From assembly GCF_964355755.1 (NCBI RefSeq), contig NC_092678.1:22798365-22862364 (forward strand): DNA of 64,000 nt, read 5' to 3'. Positions 45,778 through 58,019 of the stretch are shown piece after piece. The translations under genes and the position numbers were made by a program. Position 1 is the first letter of the stretch. Each line of letters begins with the position of its first letter. This DNA is from Antedon mediterranea (Eukaryota > Echinodermata > Crinoidea > Comatulida > Antedonidae). Under the pieces are notes generated by a model that was not told where the DNA came from, did no database searches, and saw only the letters and a program-made list of their open reading frames with translations.

Positions 45778-48596
45778 ACTAAATATGAAGACGTAGTAGG
45801 GAAGTAGGCAATAGTAGAAGAGGTCCTGGATTATAGTAGGGACATTTAGATCCTTCCAAATGTATCTTCGTAAGAATAGAAGAAAATAAGAAGATGCAGC
45901 TTTAACTAATAAATGTATTAAACCTATAATCAAAAAATTTAAAAGACAAAGTAAATGCGCTTTAAACATAGGTTTATTAGTTTCTATATACCAACTTAGA
46001 TAGTTAAACTCTTCTATTTCTAATGTTTTGTGATTCTCTTCATCTCTTAAAACAAATGTTGGAATTATTGATGTAGGCCTACAGTAAACATTTCCGACGT
46101 CATTTCTATTGATAGATATCAGGTCACTTTTGATTATTATATTATTTTTATAACATTCACTTAGCATGTCATTAACAATAATACCTGTTAAATTACAATT
46201 ATTCATAGAAAGACATCTTAAGTTTGGAAATATAATCAATATATTAGCTAGTGTACTTCCATTGATCGATGATAGGTCAATCCCATCCAAAAAAAGATTA
46301 TTCCATCTAAATCTGTAACGACTAGGTGATATTAAAATATCGTTTAATTGTTTAGATGACATATTATAATTACCCCAAGTTTGGCTTCGATGGCAATGCC
46401 GTGCCTCTGTTAAATTGATAATGTTTCCAAGTAATTCGGTATCAATATCTGAAAGATCATTTCCTTGTAACTTGATAATATTTTTTTTGGACTTTAGATA
46501 GTTTATATCTACTTTATTAAACATGTCAACTATTTGTTTGCTTGATAAGTCAGAATGCACACTGAAATCTTTTAAATCTTTAGAAGTGTTTAATATACGA
46601 CCTAATAAAGACCCATTTATAAACGCTGGTGAGTAGATCATTAGCTTAAAAGTCTTCAATTCAACCAAAGCTTTACTATGTTCACATTCTTCTAACATTG
46701 TGTTAATATGTGAACCAACTATATTATAACCCATATGATGTATGTCCAGATGTTTTAGATTATGGAAGTTTTGAATTAGTTTGCAAATCTGTGAGTCAAT
46801 AGTAGTATTATATTTGAAGTCATCAATGGACCACTGAAATGTATATACTTCATCACCAAAACGGTATTTTTTCCATTCTTCTGAGAGGATTTTAAGAGCT
46901 TTATCACCCCATTTATGAAGTAATCGTATCATACACCTACTGTTTCGACTTGGATACAGATATCGTAATAAGATTTCAACGTGTGCTACTAACCTACATA
47001 CATTATCAGGTGACTCAATGTTTGATTCTTCTATGATTGATATCATAGTTTCAGATATTTCTCTTTCTCCCTTGTTTGTAATGTCATCTGCAAACAATTT
47101 CATTTGTTGGAATAAGTGCAAACCGCGGTAATTTGTGTTTAAAGAAAATCTGAAATTTTCAACATCTATTTTCATTTCAGATGACATGTGTTTATCCAAT
47201 GATTTCAATACCTTTTCTTCGTGCTCGTTATTTACACGTTTAAAATAATCTAAAAAAGAATAATAATTTGATAGCCTATTTACCAACCAGTGTTTCATTA
47301 ATTTGTCTGCATTAGGACCCAGAAAACTGATAGTGAAAACTGTTATCATTTGTAAATACCCGCTCGTCCTTAACTTCTCGTATTCCAAAGATGTTAAAGT
47401 CTCCATTTTGTTAGACAAGTAAAACCCGGCCAGAGCTTCTGACAATAACTTATGTGGACATCTGTATGTTTCCACAAATTCATCCTGAACAGTAGGGTCA
47501 TCTTTGTAAACAAATCCTAATTTCAACGATAAATCAACTAAAGTTTCATTTCTTACTAGTTCAAGTAATTGTATTTTAGAAAAATGAAGTTTATTTCTTT
47601 GTAAACCAATGTAACTTATTTTTCCTAATATTATAATTGCATTTTTATAGTCAGTGGAAATTTTGTCAAAGTTTGATATCCGTTTTTGCTTATTACTTCT
47701 GTTAATGTACTGATTTAAAATGGAACGGAAGATTTCTTTCAAAAAATGTTGAAAATCTTTTGGAATTATTTGTTCGTGTTGCCATATAACACACATTTTA
47801 AGTAATAAAAATGGGGATGAAAACAGTTCAAATACATTTTTGTGATCACCACCCCAATTATTTTTCACTGAATCAAGTTTGAATTCGTTAATCAATAACT
47901 GGCCCAGATTAGAGTTGTTTACAAAATTGAAATATCTATTTATATATGGTTTTATGTTTTCTGTGCAGAATCCGTCTACTTTTACATATACATCAAAATG
48001 TTTATATAAGCTTTCAGTAAAACCCGGCCGTGAAGTCAGAATAACTGTACTGTCTTCCAATTCTTCTCTTTTTAATATCAGTGGAATGTCTACCCCATAT
48101 GTTAACTCATCTAATCCATCTATCAGAAGAACTAAATCGTTGTCGTATTTCTCAATAAAAGTTCTTATAATAGTTTTATTTACATACATATCAGATTCTT
48201 TACGAAATGTCTTCAGCTTAACTGAATCAACGATAATATCTATGATTGTTCGACCTTTCTTGATGTCTCTTACGTTAACAAGAAATAATATTTTACCAGC
48301 AAACGTATCATCGGAATTGGTCGCCCACTTATAAGATAAATATTGAAGCAAGGTTGTCTTACCAATTCCACCATTTCCTACCATTAATACTTTACAGGAG
48401 TCTTTAGACTTTATAATATCCAATAATTCTTGTAATGATGCGTCGACTTTTCTTTTTTCTATATTCAGTACTGGATCTGTGAACATCTGTGAAATGTCAT
48501 ACTCTTGATCTTCTCTCCATGTAGGTGGTCTTATATTTGGGTCTTGGAATTTTTTTCTCTGTTTTGCTGTTATGAAGTTTCTTATAATATGCTCAT
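45724..48596 (-). CDS. Gene D: NACHT-LRR exon with transposon-derived C-terminus
   Basis: Terminal exon of about 957 codons. The acceptor before 48596 gives DEHIIRNF; the first Met in the frame (48486) is internal. Walker A GNGGIGKTT, Walker B LVLLIDGLDEL, TSRPGF and LSEALAGFYL are intact and the frame is unbroken. LRR-like units run to about 46100 and a hydrophobic helix (LNFLIIGLIHLLV) follows. From 45857 downward the codons come from the inserted transposon, so the last 44 residues (from about KDLNVPTIIQ) replace the tail seen in gene C. A GGCCTA at 46076-46081 adds two residues (RP-type) relative to gene C. With exons 48753-48833, 49010-49057, 49830-49880 and 50167-50668 the protein is about 1184 aa. 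Confidence 0.86.
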
Positions 48597-48752
48597 CTGA
48601 AATGAAGGCATTTAGTAATTCAATTCAACTTATAAAAAGTATAATAGACACAAAAGACGATTTTTCCGGAATTTAAATCTGGCAAACAGTCTACAATGAA
48701 CCTATAAAATACAATTTCAAAAAGTTCTGTCTGTATTAATAAATGTTATTAC

Positions 48753-48833
48753 CTTTTGTTAATGTGGGGTGTGAAAATGTGTATGCGAGTATGACAGCTA
48801 AGATGACGACAATGAATGCAATGGCCATCGGCA
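48753..48833 (-). CDS. Gene D: transmembrane-helix exon
   Basis: Exon of 81 nt, phase 1-1, acceptor TTACAG, donor GTAATA. It encodes VPMAIAFIVVILAVILAY followed by TFSHPTLTK. In-frame joins on both sides. Confidence 0.75.
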
Positions 48834-49009
48834 CTGTAACAAAGAAAAATGTTGAAGTTTAGGCCTTATATTTCTTTACTTTATTTATAAAGTTACAAGT
48901 ACATGATGTACACATGAATTGTAAACTAAAAGACGCCTTCTATTTCTTATCTATCTTGTTATTTTCCATTCATTATAAAACACATTTTGGCAGGTTGTTA
49001 ATTGCTTAC

Positions 49010-49057
49010 CGGTACGTGTAGTTTTAGATTTAGATTTCCGGTTACCCAGAGTTGACA
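49010..49057 (-). CDS. Gene D: basic linker exon
   Basis: Exon of 48 nt, phase 1-1, acceptor CATACAG before 49057, donor GTAAGC. It encodes VSTLGNRKSKSKTTRT. Relative to gene F the original acceptor (AG before GTAACC) is lost (GG). A new AG 12 nt upstream restores an open, in-phase exon. Confidence 0.5.
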
Positions 49058-49829
49058 CTGTATGGTGAAATAAAATTACAATGTGTAATCAATTCAAGAA
49101 GCACTAATAACGGAACGTCATTTACCCAAAACCACTCACTACTGTACCAATCATTACTATACTATTCTTATTACTTATTTATAAAAGGGAGCGTTCGCAT
49201 CCGTCGGGACGGTAATTAACAAAGCGTGACGATTACTTCGAGAAAACCTGACGCCCTCTTCTTCTCATCCTCCTAACGTAGTCATTAGACCCTGTAAACG
49301 TGGGCTTGGTGGGTGTATTTCAAAAAATTCTTCGAAGTCTGTAATTTTAGTTAAATAATACTGTGTACTTCGGCTAAAGATGTATCGTCCCCCACAATCA
49401 TGAAAATATATAGGCCTATATAATATATATATAATAATAATATATAAAATCAGACTTTGAATAGGTAATTTTGCAGTTTTAATTAAGTTATTCACTTACA
49501 TAGAAGAAAAATTATGCTTTCACTTATAAAAAGGTAAAATATTAATATACAGTCAAATTAAAAAAACAAAAAACCATTTTGACACACTTCTTTTGCTGTA
49601 AGTTACAGTTTTTTTCAGGGAAATAATTTTTGGTCAAAGTGAATAACTATTATGTAACATTAAAATGGCATATTCAATAACAAAAATTATTTTTTTTAGA
49701 AGACAATATATCTTTGATAATACCTACATAATCCTCAATTATTTATGTATTAATATTTTGTACTACAAAACATCGCATTTTAACCCCTTTCTGAATAGTT
49801 GTTCTGTCACTGGCTACTCTGATACATAC

Positions 49830-49880
49830 CTGCCATTGTTGTTGCTGAAGCCGGTATCAATGTAGACTGATAGGGTTTAG
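49830..49880 (-). CDS. Gene D: 17-codon linker exon
   Basis: Exon of 51 nt, phase 1-1, with a pyrimidine-rich acceptor ending ATTACAG and donor GTATGT. It encodes AKPYQSTLIPASATTMA, a Ser/Thr/Ala-rich linker. Supported by splice sites and frame only. Confidence 0.42.
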
Positions 49881-50166
49881 CTGTAATTAAGGTGTAATAT
49901 GCACAAAAGAAATAAGATAAAAGTTTAAACTTCACCAAATTGTTACTAAAATTGAAATATACAGTATTATTTTTATTAATATCTTTGTTATTTTGAAATT
50001 ATATTCAAATAAATGGCATGGTCTTTGATATAATTTAGTTTTCGCATTTAGTTTTACTCCATGGTTGTCAGAGGAAATACTCTCAAGACATCATTTGCAT
50101 GATTTCTAAAACAAATTTAATGAGAAAATACAAAAGAAGCTCTCTATCGAGATGTGGTAGGCATAC

Positions 50167-50668
50167 CTAGTAGAATATGCTGTGCCACATTGTTTAGTAG
50201 TTTTGCAAATGTTTCAATTTCTTGTTGTGAATTTAGTTTTCCGTCTTTCTCAATGTGATATACAACATCCCAAATGTTGTCGTAGTTGAAGGCACGCAGT
50301 TTGTAGAAATCAATCACATTCCTTAGGTCGTTTTTGTCTACGTTAGTAAGCGTTGTAAACAGTGCTCTGCGGTAGTTGGTTATTATTGTCCCTGGTGTGT
50401 TATTACTGCATTTAACAGTATTCTTGTATTCTGTTGTACAATTTGTCGCTGATTTCTGATTAGTTACTTCAGCAATGTCCAACAACAACCTCACATCAGT
50501 TTTTGAGATAAATCGATAGCAATTAAGAGTATTAAATAGGCCCATGGCTGACTGATCTAGACCGCCAATAGGTATAATACCACATAGAAGCATTCTTAAC
50601 TTCCGAACTTCAGTGCCAGCATAGTGTTTGCTAAGGTTTTGTAGAAACATTTGGTATTTATCGTCCAT
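50167..50668 (-). CDS. Gene D: first coding exon, tandem DED-like domains
   Basis: The start is ATG at 50668 (MDDKYQMFLQNL). The in-frame Met at 50752 lies upstream of the acceptor TTTTTTTCAG and is intronic. Two death-fold units: about 5-85 (RKLRMLLCGIIPIG, LFNTLNCYRFISKTDVRLLL) and about 95-167 (YRRALFTTLTNVDKNDLR, NIWDVVYHIEKDGKL). The exon ends phase 1 at GTATGC after 50167. It is very similar to the gene F exon, pointing to a recent duplication. Confidence 0.74.
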
Positions 50669-51529
50669 TTTGAATCTGAAAAAAAAATTATTAGTAAAAA
50701 AAATATGACTAAAAAATGACCATATAGGTCTAATTACGAAAGCAAGAACCATGAATAATCATCTAAGACAAGCTAAAACATTTAAACATAAGAAACTTTA
50801 ATTTTAAAATGATAATTTTATATTACTTAATGATTAATAATAATACGATTAATACAATTGTAGGCCTGGTTTCCCCTAACAGTACACAGTATACGCCTAT
50901 ATTTCTATGCACAATGCATTATTAGTCCAAAATCTGAAACACAGCCTAAAGAATCTATACAGGCACATTTATTAAACTAAATTATTACTATATATTTAGT
51001 ATAATGTAAAGTTAATATTAATTAAAAGTTTATACAGATGCTCACGGTATGTTTTATCCCGTATGTTTTTCTGAAATAATATGAGACCGTCCACCTTTGC
51101 GTTGTTCGTAACTCTGATGGCATTTACCCAGTGTCATAAATCGAAAATAAAACAATATAGTCAATGGTGCATAAAATACGAATAAGCGCATAACAGAAAT
51201 TCAGTTATAATCGTGTTTACTTTATTGACATTTTCGATAAACCAATTCATTTAAAATCTAAAAGGCCGTTGTATAAAAAGAATTTGAATATTACTTGTAA
51301 ATTAATATTAACTTCTAAATCGAATACACATTTGTTGTAGTTTCTCTTTGTGGAATTAACCGTTTTAGTTTGTAGTATTCCTAAATTGATCATCATAATA
51401 ATAATAATATTTGCAACATTTTATATATAAATTTCTATATTTCCCACCACTTCTTAATTTGAATAGAAAAAAATAAAATAGATTTAAAACTACTCCTGAA
51501 CATTTTAGCAGTGTCGCTGAAAAAAACCC
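50669..51529. other. Gap: gene D 5' flank
   Basis: AT-rich with no supported gene. An untranslated first exon of gene D should lie here, because the DED exon begins with a splice acceptor. Confidence 0.3.
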
Positions 51530-52470
51530 TGTTATTTACACCAACTGTGAACTACTCTATAATGTATATGTATTTACTATTTATTTATCTCAATTTATTC
51601 AATAACGCTAAACTGTTCTTTCCCCAAATGTAAACTTGATGACATTATTTTGCTGTATATTAATTACATAACAATTATAGAATCTTCATTTCAAACTCTA
51701 GTTATATCATCTCAATAACAGAATAAATAATTGAAAATAAAATTCGATATTTTGTTGCTTAGTTTTCTGTACACATTATGCTCACAGTGAATCATTTCAT
51801 TTAAGAAAGTTGGAATTTCTTATTATAAAATAGTATCACGAATTTTCATTTACAACATTGCATTTTAATTATACACATTTTTAATATAATATATACTTCG
51901 CCTTATCACCGATGTTTCCCAGTGTTCTGTAGGCCTAATTAAATTTAAATCTGACCGAGTTGTAGCAGTCTTTATTTTGAGCGGAAGGAGTACGGCACAC
52001 TTTTCCAGTGTGTGTTGTGAATAAATGACCAACATTGTATTTACCAAATTGTACAAGTTAATACAATTTTAAATCAATAAATATCTGAAATAGTAATTTG
52101 AGAATTTAATTTTGGAAAATGTTAAATACTACACAATTTATATCCAAATTTCATTCGTAATGTGAGTTGGCTGCCACCTATATTGCTGTGTTCACGCTTG
52201 AGTAAGCTCATTTGCATTTTCTCTTCAACAGATGTATTTTATGTTTATGGCGTTCCAGCCCACGTGTCTGAGATGTGTTTACTATTGCTATTGTTTTGTA
52301 CAGACGAAATCTAGGCCCGACCTTTGTCAAGCCAGGAAGTACTCAATCACACGGTAAGCGGCGCATTTGTTTATTTTTCTTGTTGATGTATAACTCCTAG
52401 GCCTAGACACATTTTATCGTTTAGCTTTTAGTGACTGTAGTGAGTACAGAAGTAAAGTATCAATAGGCCT
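51530..52470 (+). repeat. Gene-3' flank block, copy 3
   Basis: Third copy of the block at 24410-25900, here just beyond the 3' end of gene E. The CCCACGTGTCTGAGATGTG core and a GTAAGC donor near 52352 are kept. Confidence 0.45.
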
Positions 52471-52707
52471 ACTTAAGAGATGTAAAGACACAAAAACGAC
52501 TACAAACAGAAATAGAGAAAAAAACAATTAGTTTAATAAAATATCGTAAACATAAACATCTATAAATAAGCCATTGGGCATAAACGATAATAATAAATCT
52601 AAATGTACATGGAGTTACTCCCTGGTAATATTAATCATGGAGAAATAAGTTATCTCTTTATGTATTAATCAAGTTAACTTAGGCCAGGGAGTTGTAAATT
52701 AATTATT

Positions 52708-55616
52708 TTATAACTCTCTGCTTAGGCCTAGAAGAACTGTAAACAATATACACAAACATTTAATAAATAAACTAAGACTAATCAAATAAATGAAATGATA
52801 AAATCGAATGTATCCTCGGTTATGTAATACATATAAAAGAAGATAATAACATGTTATCAGACTTAAGAACGCTATTTTGTGATTATATATAGAACTTTCT
52901 AAAAACAAGTTCAGTCGATGTTTATTTCGTTTTTGTATTATACAACTGTGATAAGGCCTAAGGTCCAATGACTGTCCTTTCAATGTTATACTACTGTTTG
53001 TTCGTGTGATAACCATTGATTTGAATAATAATTTATCATGAATATCATACAAGTAATTTCCATCAAGAGATATTAAATCAACTTTAATTCCCTTTCCAGA
53101 ATATCTTTTTAGCAAGTCTATAACATTATAATTTACTAATTTACAGTAATTCATAGAAAGGCGTTTTAAGTTTGGGAATTTAATAAATATATTAGCTAGT
53201 GTACTTCCGTTGATTGATGATAGGTCGACAAAATCTAAATTAAGAAATTTCCATTTAAATCTGTAACGCTTAGGTGATATTAACAGATCGTGTAATTGTT
53301 GGGCGGATAAAGAATGAAGAAACCAAGAAAATCCATAAAGTGTATCATTTACATCAGATATAATTAATGAATTGATAAGATTCGCAAGTAAATTACTATC
53401 AAGATTTGAAAGATCATTGTTCTCTAAATTGATAAAATTCTCTTTTGACTCTAAATAGCTTATATCTACTTCATTCAGCATATCAACTATTTCGGCGCTT
53501 GATAAAGAGCAATTACTTAAATCAAACATTTCTAAGTCTTTATAAACATTTAAAAAATGACCTAATAAAGCTCCGTTGATGTTTGACAAATTATTGTTCC
53601 CAAGAAGAAACCACCGCAAGTTAACAAATGTTTTACTGTGTTTACATTCTGTTAGCATTGAGTTAATAAGTGAACTGTGTGATGCACCCTTTGAGTCTCT
53701 CGAAAAACGTATCAATAGTAGGCTTAGGTTTGGAAAGTTTTGAAATAATTTGCACATGCGTGAGCCAGTATGGCGCCTATATAAAAAGCGTGAATCATCT
53801 TCAATAAACATAAAAGAACGTATTTCTTTGCCTACATTATATTTCTTCCATTCAAAAGAGAGAATCTCAAGGGCCTCATCACCATGTTTTTCAATTAGTT
53901 TAATCAAATATCCATCCCGATTATATTGGGTTAGGTCTGCTTGTATGGTATCAGCATTATATAATTGTAATATTATTGAATAGTGAGCTATAATGCTACA
54001 CATACATTCACAATGTTTATTATACTCCATCATACTTGACGATATCATTCTTGTTATGTTATTACTATCTTTTCTAAGTCTATTACGAAATATATTTAGT
54101 AATTCTATTAAATGCAAATTGTCGTTGCAAACAAATTTTCTAAATGAATCCCTTAAATCGTTAACGTCCATTTTCATTTGTGGAGAGATTTGTTTATCCA
54201 GTAATGTTAATACTTTTTTTTGGTATTTTGGATTTACATATGTGAAATATTTGGAAAAGGAATAATAATTAGAGGCCCTATTTACCAACCAGTGTTTCAT
54301 GAGTTTGTCTGCATTGGGACCTAGAAAACTAATAGTGAAAACTGTTACTATTGGTAAAAGTGGGTGAAGCCTTATTATCTCGCATTCTAATGGATCTAAA
54401 GTCTCAATTTTATTAGACAAGTAATATCCAGCGAGTGCCTCTGACAATAACCTATGTGGACTTCGGTAAGTCTCCAAAAAACTATCCTGAACAGTAGAAG
54501 TATCTTTGTAAACAAATCCTAATTTTAGTGCTAAGTCAACTAAAGTTTCATTTTTAACTAGAGTGTTTACTTCAGTTTTAGTAAAATGAAGTAAAATTCG
54601 TTTTAAACCAATGTAACTAATTTCTCCTAATATTATAATTGCGTTTTTATAATCTGTGGGAATGTTGTCAAAGTCTGTTATTGCCTTTGTAGTAGGTTCA
54701 TCCCTTCTATTAATGTACTGATTTAAAATCGTGCGGAAAATTTCTTTAAACAAATGTTCAAGATTTTTGGGAATCATTTGCTGGTGTTCCCACACAACAC
54801 ACATTTTAAGTAAAAGGAAAGGAGATGAAAATAGTTCAAATATGTATTTATGATTACCGCCCCAACTAGTTACATCATCTGAATCAAGATTAAATTCACT
54901 AATCAATAACTGACCCATTTTAGACTGTCCAATAGATTTGAAATACCTCTTGATATATGGTTTTATGTTCTTTATGTCAAATCCTTCTACTTTTACACGT
55001 ATGTCATAATATTTATGTAAACTTTCAGTAAAACCCGGTCGTGAAGTAAGAATAACTGTACTCTCTTCCAGTTCTTTACTTTTTAAGATCATTGGAATAT
55101 CAACTCCAGAATTTAACTCATCTAATCCATCTATCAGAAAAACTAATTCTCTGTCGTGATCCTCTATAAACATTTTTATAATTGTTTTATTAATATGGAG
55201 ACCTGTTTTTTTACGAAAACGTTTTAGGTCAACTTCATCAACTGTTGTATCTGTGATTGTTTGTCCTTCTTTGATGTCTCTGAGGTTTACGAAAAATAAT
55301 ATTTTATCAGCAAACGTAGTATCAGAATTTGTCGCCCAGTTATAAGATATATATTTAAGTAATGTTGTCTTACCAATTCCCCCATTTCCAGTAATCAATA
55401 CCTTACATGAGTCTCTGAACTTTATAATATCCAATAATTCTAGTAAAGATGTGTGCTTTTGTTCTCCATTTGGTGTACTGCTGATATATAGTTCTGGATC
55501 GGTAAAGATTTGTGAAATATTATGATAGTTATCTTCTCTGAACGTTGGTGGTCTTATAAATGGATCTTTGAATGTTTTTCTCTGTTCTCCTGATAAGAAA
55601 TTTCGAATAAGCTCAT
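52708..55616 (-). CDS. Gene E: NACHT-LRR exon with hydrophobic C-terminus
   Basis: Terminal exon of about 969 codons after a TTTCAG acceptor (DELIRNFLSGEQ). Walker A GNGGIGKTT, Walker B LVFLIDGLDEL, TSRPGF, SPFLLLKMC and LSEALAGYYL are all present and the frame is unbroken. LRR-like units include LEMFDLSNCSLSSAEI and LKRLSMNYCKL. The last 70 residues contain two hydrophobic segments (IAFLSLITCYYLLLYVL and HFIYLISLSLFI). With exons 55762-55866 and 57045-57606 the frame is continuous and the product is about 1191 aa. Confidence 0.88.
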
Positions 55617-55761
55617 CTGAAATAAATGAAAAGCAAGTATAAACCATTAATAACATTGAAGATTTTTTTAAAATTTGAAACAGTAAATTTCTAATGACCG
55701 TTAGGTAGCGTCTATTAAAAAAAAATTATTATAATAATAATTATAATATTATAATAATTAC

Positions 55762-55866
55762 CTTCTGTTAATATGTGATCTGAAAATTTGTTCGCAAAAA
55801 CGTGGAATAAGTATGAGAGTATGACGGCTAAGATGACAACACTAAATGCAAAGACCATCGCTAAAG
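55762..55866 (-). CDS. Gene E: transmembrane-helix exon
   Basis: Exon of 105 nt, phase 1-1, acceptor TTTTTAG, donor GTAATT. It encodes LAMVFAFSVVILAVILSYLF followed by a polar tail ending HILTE, which joins DELIRNF. Confidence 0.75.
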
Positions 55867-56071
55867 CTAAAAACAAATTTAAGGTATATTTCAGGATTGC
55901 TGAAGAGCATGCACGGTTTAAGTTTATTTGATGATTACTTTTTCTTTTTTTTTTATTATTATTAGTTATAGGAAAGAAAAAATATATTAAACGAGGCTTT
56001 TGAATACATTGCATAACATCTGTTACATTGCAAATTCATTAATACACATTTACGATATTCTTTATGCTTAC

Positions 56072-56110
56072 CGATACGTGTAGTTGGTTTACATTTATAT
56101 TTCCGGTTAC
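56072..56110 (-). pseudogene. Gene E: basic linker exon with lost acceptor
   Basis: 39-nt relic of the NRKYKCKPTTRIG exon. Its donor GTAAGC is intact, but the AG that precedes it in gene F is AT here, and no other AG lies close upstream. Because the exon is phase 1-1, skipping it leaves gene E in frame. A weak 54-nt candidate replacement (56493-56546, reading RQEQVQVRERGTQEQ) exists but its donor is poor. Confidence 0.5.
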
Positions 56111-56159
56111 ATGTAGGTAAGAAATAAAATTACAATACGTAATAAAATTCAAATACAAA

Positions 56160-56183
56160 TGACGTCATTAATTCATGACGTCA
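56160..56183. promoter_or_regulatory. Paired CRE-like palindromes in gene E intron 1
   Basis: Two perfect TGACGTCA sites, 16 bp apart start to start, at the place paralogous to 18075-18100 in gene F. Confidence 0.35.
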
Positions 56184-57044
56184 TTTACACAAAGAACGTC
56201 ATTTACTCATAACCAATACAGTACTATTATTTTGGTGTCTGTTGTGACACCATAGATCATTCTCTGTGACCAGTTGTTTCCAAGATGATGAAGTGGTTAT
56301 GAAAAAATACCGCCAATGATTTATTTTAAAGGTTTGTGCCACCTACAGGTCAATATCATCATTAAATTATACGATAATTACTGGTACACGTAGGTCATGT
56401 TGTATTGTTAATCATACATCTATCACAAAAAATGTAATTATGTAATTATTTAAGATTCCTAATATGACAGTAAGGCTACGCACCAAAAACACTTGTTGGT
56501 TGTTCCTGTGTTCCTCTCTCTCTCACCTGCACTTGTTCCTGTCGTTCTGAAGTATAAGTGTTTTTGTTTAAACTTTGCAAACAATCCCCATGAGGTATTG
56601 ACATGTACGGTAAGTAAAAGGTAAGACCATCACATAAGTAAGGGCCTATACAACAGGTCTATCTATCTATGAAAGTTCAATCAAAAATAAATATACAATA
56701 ATAATTCATATATTTGTACTAAATTACTCAAAATGTAAGAAGAGTGGTGCACATTACAGCAATGTTTCCATTCGTGCATTTTGTATGTTTATCTATATAG
56801 GCCTTTAAGCGTGACTTAAACTGCCTGCGCGGTACTTAGGCTTTCTGTTCTTTTACGTGGAATTAGATAATATTATAGCTGTGATTCCTAAATTTGACAA
56901 GTTAAGGTAGAAATAAAATTAATAGCAAATAACTGATAAAGTGAAACTATTTACATTTTTTATTTAGCATTATGGGAGATTATATTTTTAGAACATCATT
57001 TATTTTGTGGATCTATTTTTAGAGATAAAGAATAAAATACATAC

Positions 57045-57606
57045 CATTGTTAAGTAAAATATCTTTTCCATTTTTATTGAGACAACTTGCAAACCTTTGT
57101 ATTTTCTCTGGTTCATTTTCGAGCCGTTTGTCAATTTCCAGATGAAGCACTACATCCCAAATATTGGTGTAGCCAAAGTCGCCTATTCCATAAAAGGCAA
57201 CAATTCCTCGCAATCCACCTCGATTGATCCAGTAGGGAAGAGGGTAACTGTTGACCTGTTTCATTGCTTTATACAGTCGCTTACGATAAGACGACAACTT
57301 TGGTCCATCCACTGCTTCCTGAACCCCATTGTCATTCATGTACTTTCTAACAAGATCTTTAGCCTTCTTCACTCCAAATAGTTTCGTAATCTCTAATAAT
57401 AAGTTAATACTAGTAGGTGTGATGCAACCCTTTTCTTCAAGTTCATTGAATAAATTGTGGGCTATAAAATGTGGATTTGTAATGTCACACAGATCTAGGT
57501 GATCAGACAAGATGCATCTTAACCGAAGGTAATTGTTCCCGTTAAAGCATGTACTTAGTTCTGCTTTCAAAATATTAAACCTTTCTTCCATTGTAGAATC
57601 TGCCAT
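57045..57606 (-). CDS. Gene E: first coding exon, tandem DED-like domains
   Basis: ATG at 57606 (MADSTMEERFNILK); an in-frame second Met five codons on is the start used by gene B. The 187 codons form two death-fold units: about 10-95 (LRLRCILSDHLDL, LFNELEEKGCITPTSINLLL) and about 102-185 (YRKRLYKAMKQV, NIWDVVLHLEI, IQRFASCLNKNGKD). A 12-residue insertion around LPYWINRGGLRG lengthens the second unit relative to gene B. The exon ends phase 1 at GTATGT after 57045. Confidence 0.73.
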
Positions 57607-58019
57607 TTAAAGTTTTGTATTCTTGGATTTATGAGTGTAAGTAATATTTCATACTATCTTATAATAGCAACATCAACAACACTATTAGAGAAAAAAAACA
57701 AAGCATCATTAGATTATCTTTTCCTTAAATCAAGATAAAAATACAGGTAGACCACCTTTTTTACAAAATGTCCTCGTTTGTTTTCAACTATATCCAATAT
57801 CCTTGTAAGATATGGGAAACAACATCCTTATGAATGATTTACTTCGTTCATGACGACACATACCTGTATATATTCAGGAATCAAGTTTTAACTTTTTACT
57901 CCAGTTTACCTTTGGAATCGTGACGTTAGTGCAATTCAGAATTTATAGGATCAATTTTTAATGTATACTTTACCTGTTTTTTTATGATAGACAATGATGA
58001 ATAGTCGTATTAAAAAATC

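Larger units (their letters stand above)
42918..45857. mobile_element. 2.94-kb TIR transposon with 9-bp target duplication
   Basis: The termini GGAAG...CTTCC belong to an imperfect inverted repeat of about 75 bp; shared blocks include TCCCT(A/G)CT and CTACTACGTC. AAATGTATC directly flanks both ends (42909-42917 and 45858-45866). Removing the insert and one repeat restores a sequence collinear with gene C at 26185-26215. A 9-bp duplication with long TIRs is typical of Mutator-like (MULE) elements; assignment rests on that alone. No transposase ORF is present, so it is non-autonomous. It interrupts the last exon of gene D. Confidence 0.78.

Noticed and set aside
47879-48334. 151-codon plus-strand ORF within gene D
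   Set aside because: Shadow of the conserved NACHT exon; the same antisense pattern appears at 6054-6290 and 53750-54265.
48486-48488. Met at 48486 as the start of gene D
   Set aside because: The same frame extends upstream to the splice acceptor before 48596 with clear homology to the other NACHT exons.
50669-50752. Met at 50752 as the start of the gene D DED protein
   Set aside because: A pyrimidine-rich AG acceptor lies between it and MDDKYQ, so the extra 28 codons are intronic; gene F has the same arrangement.
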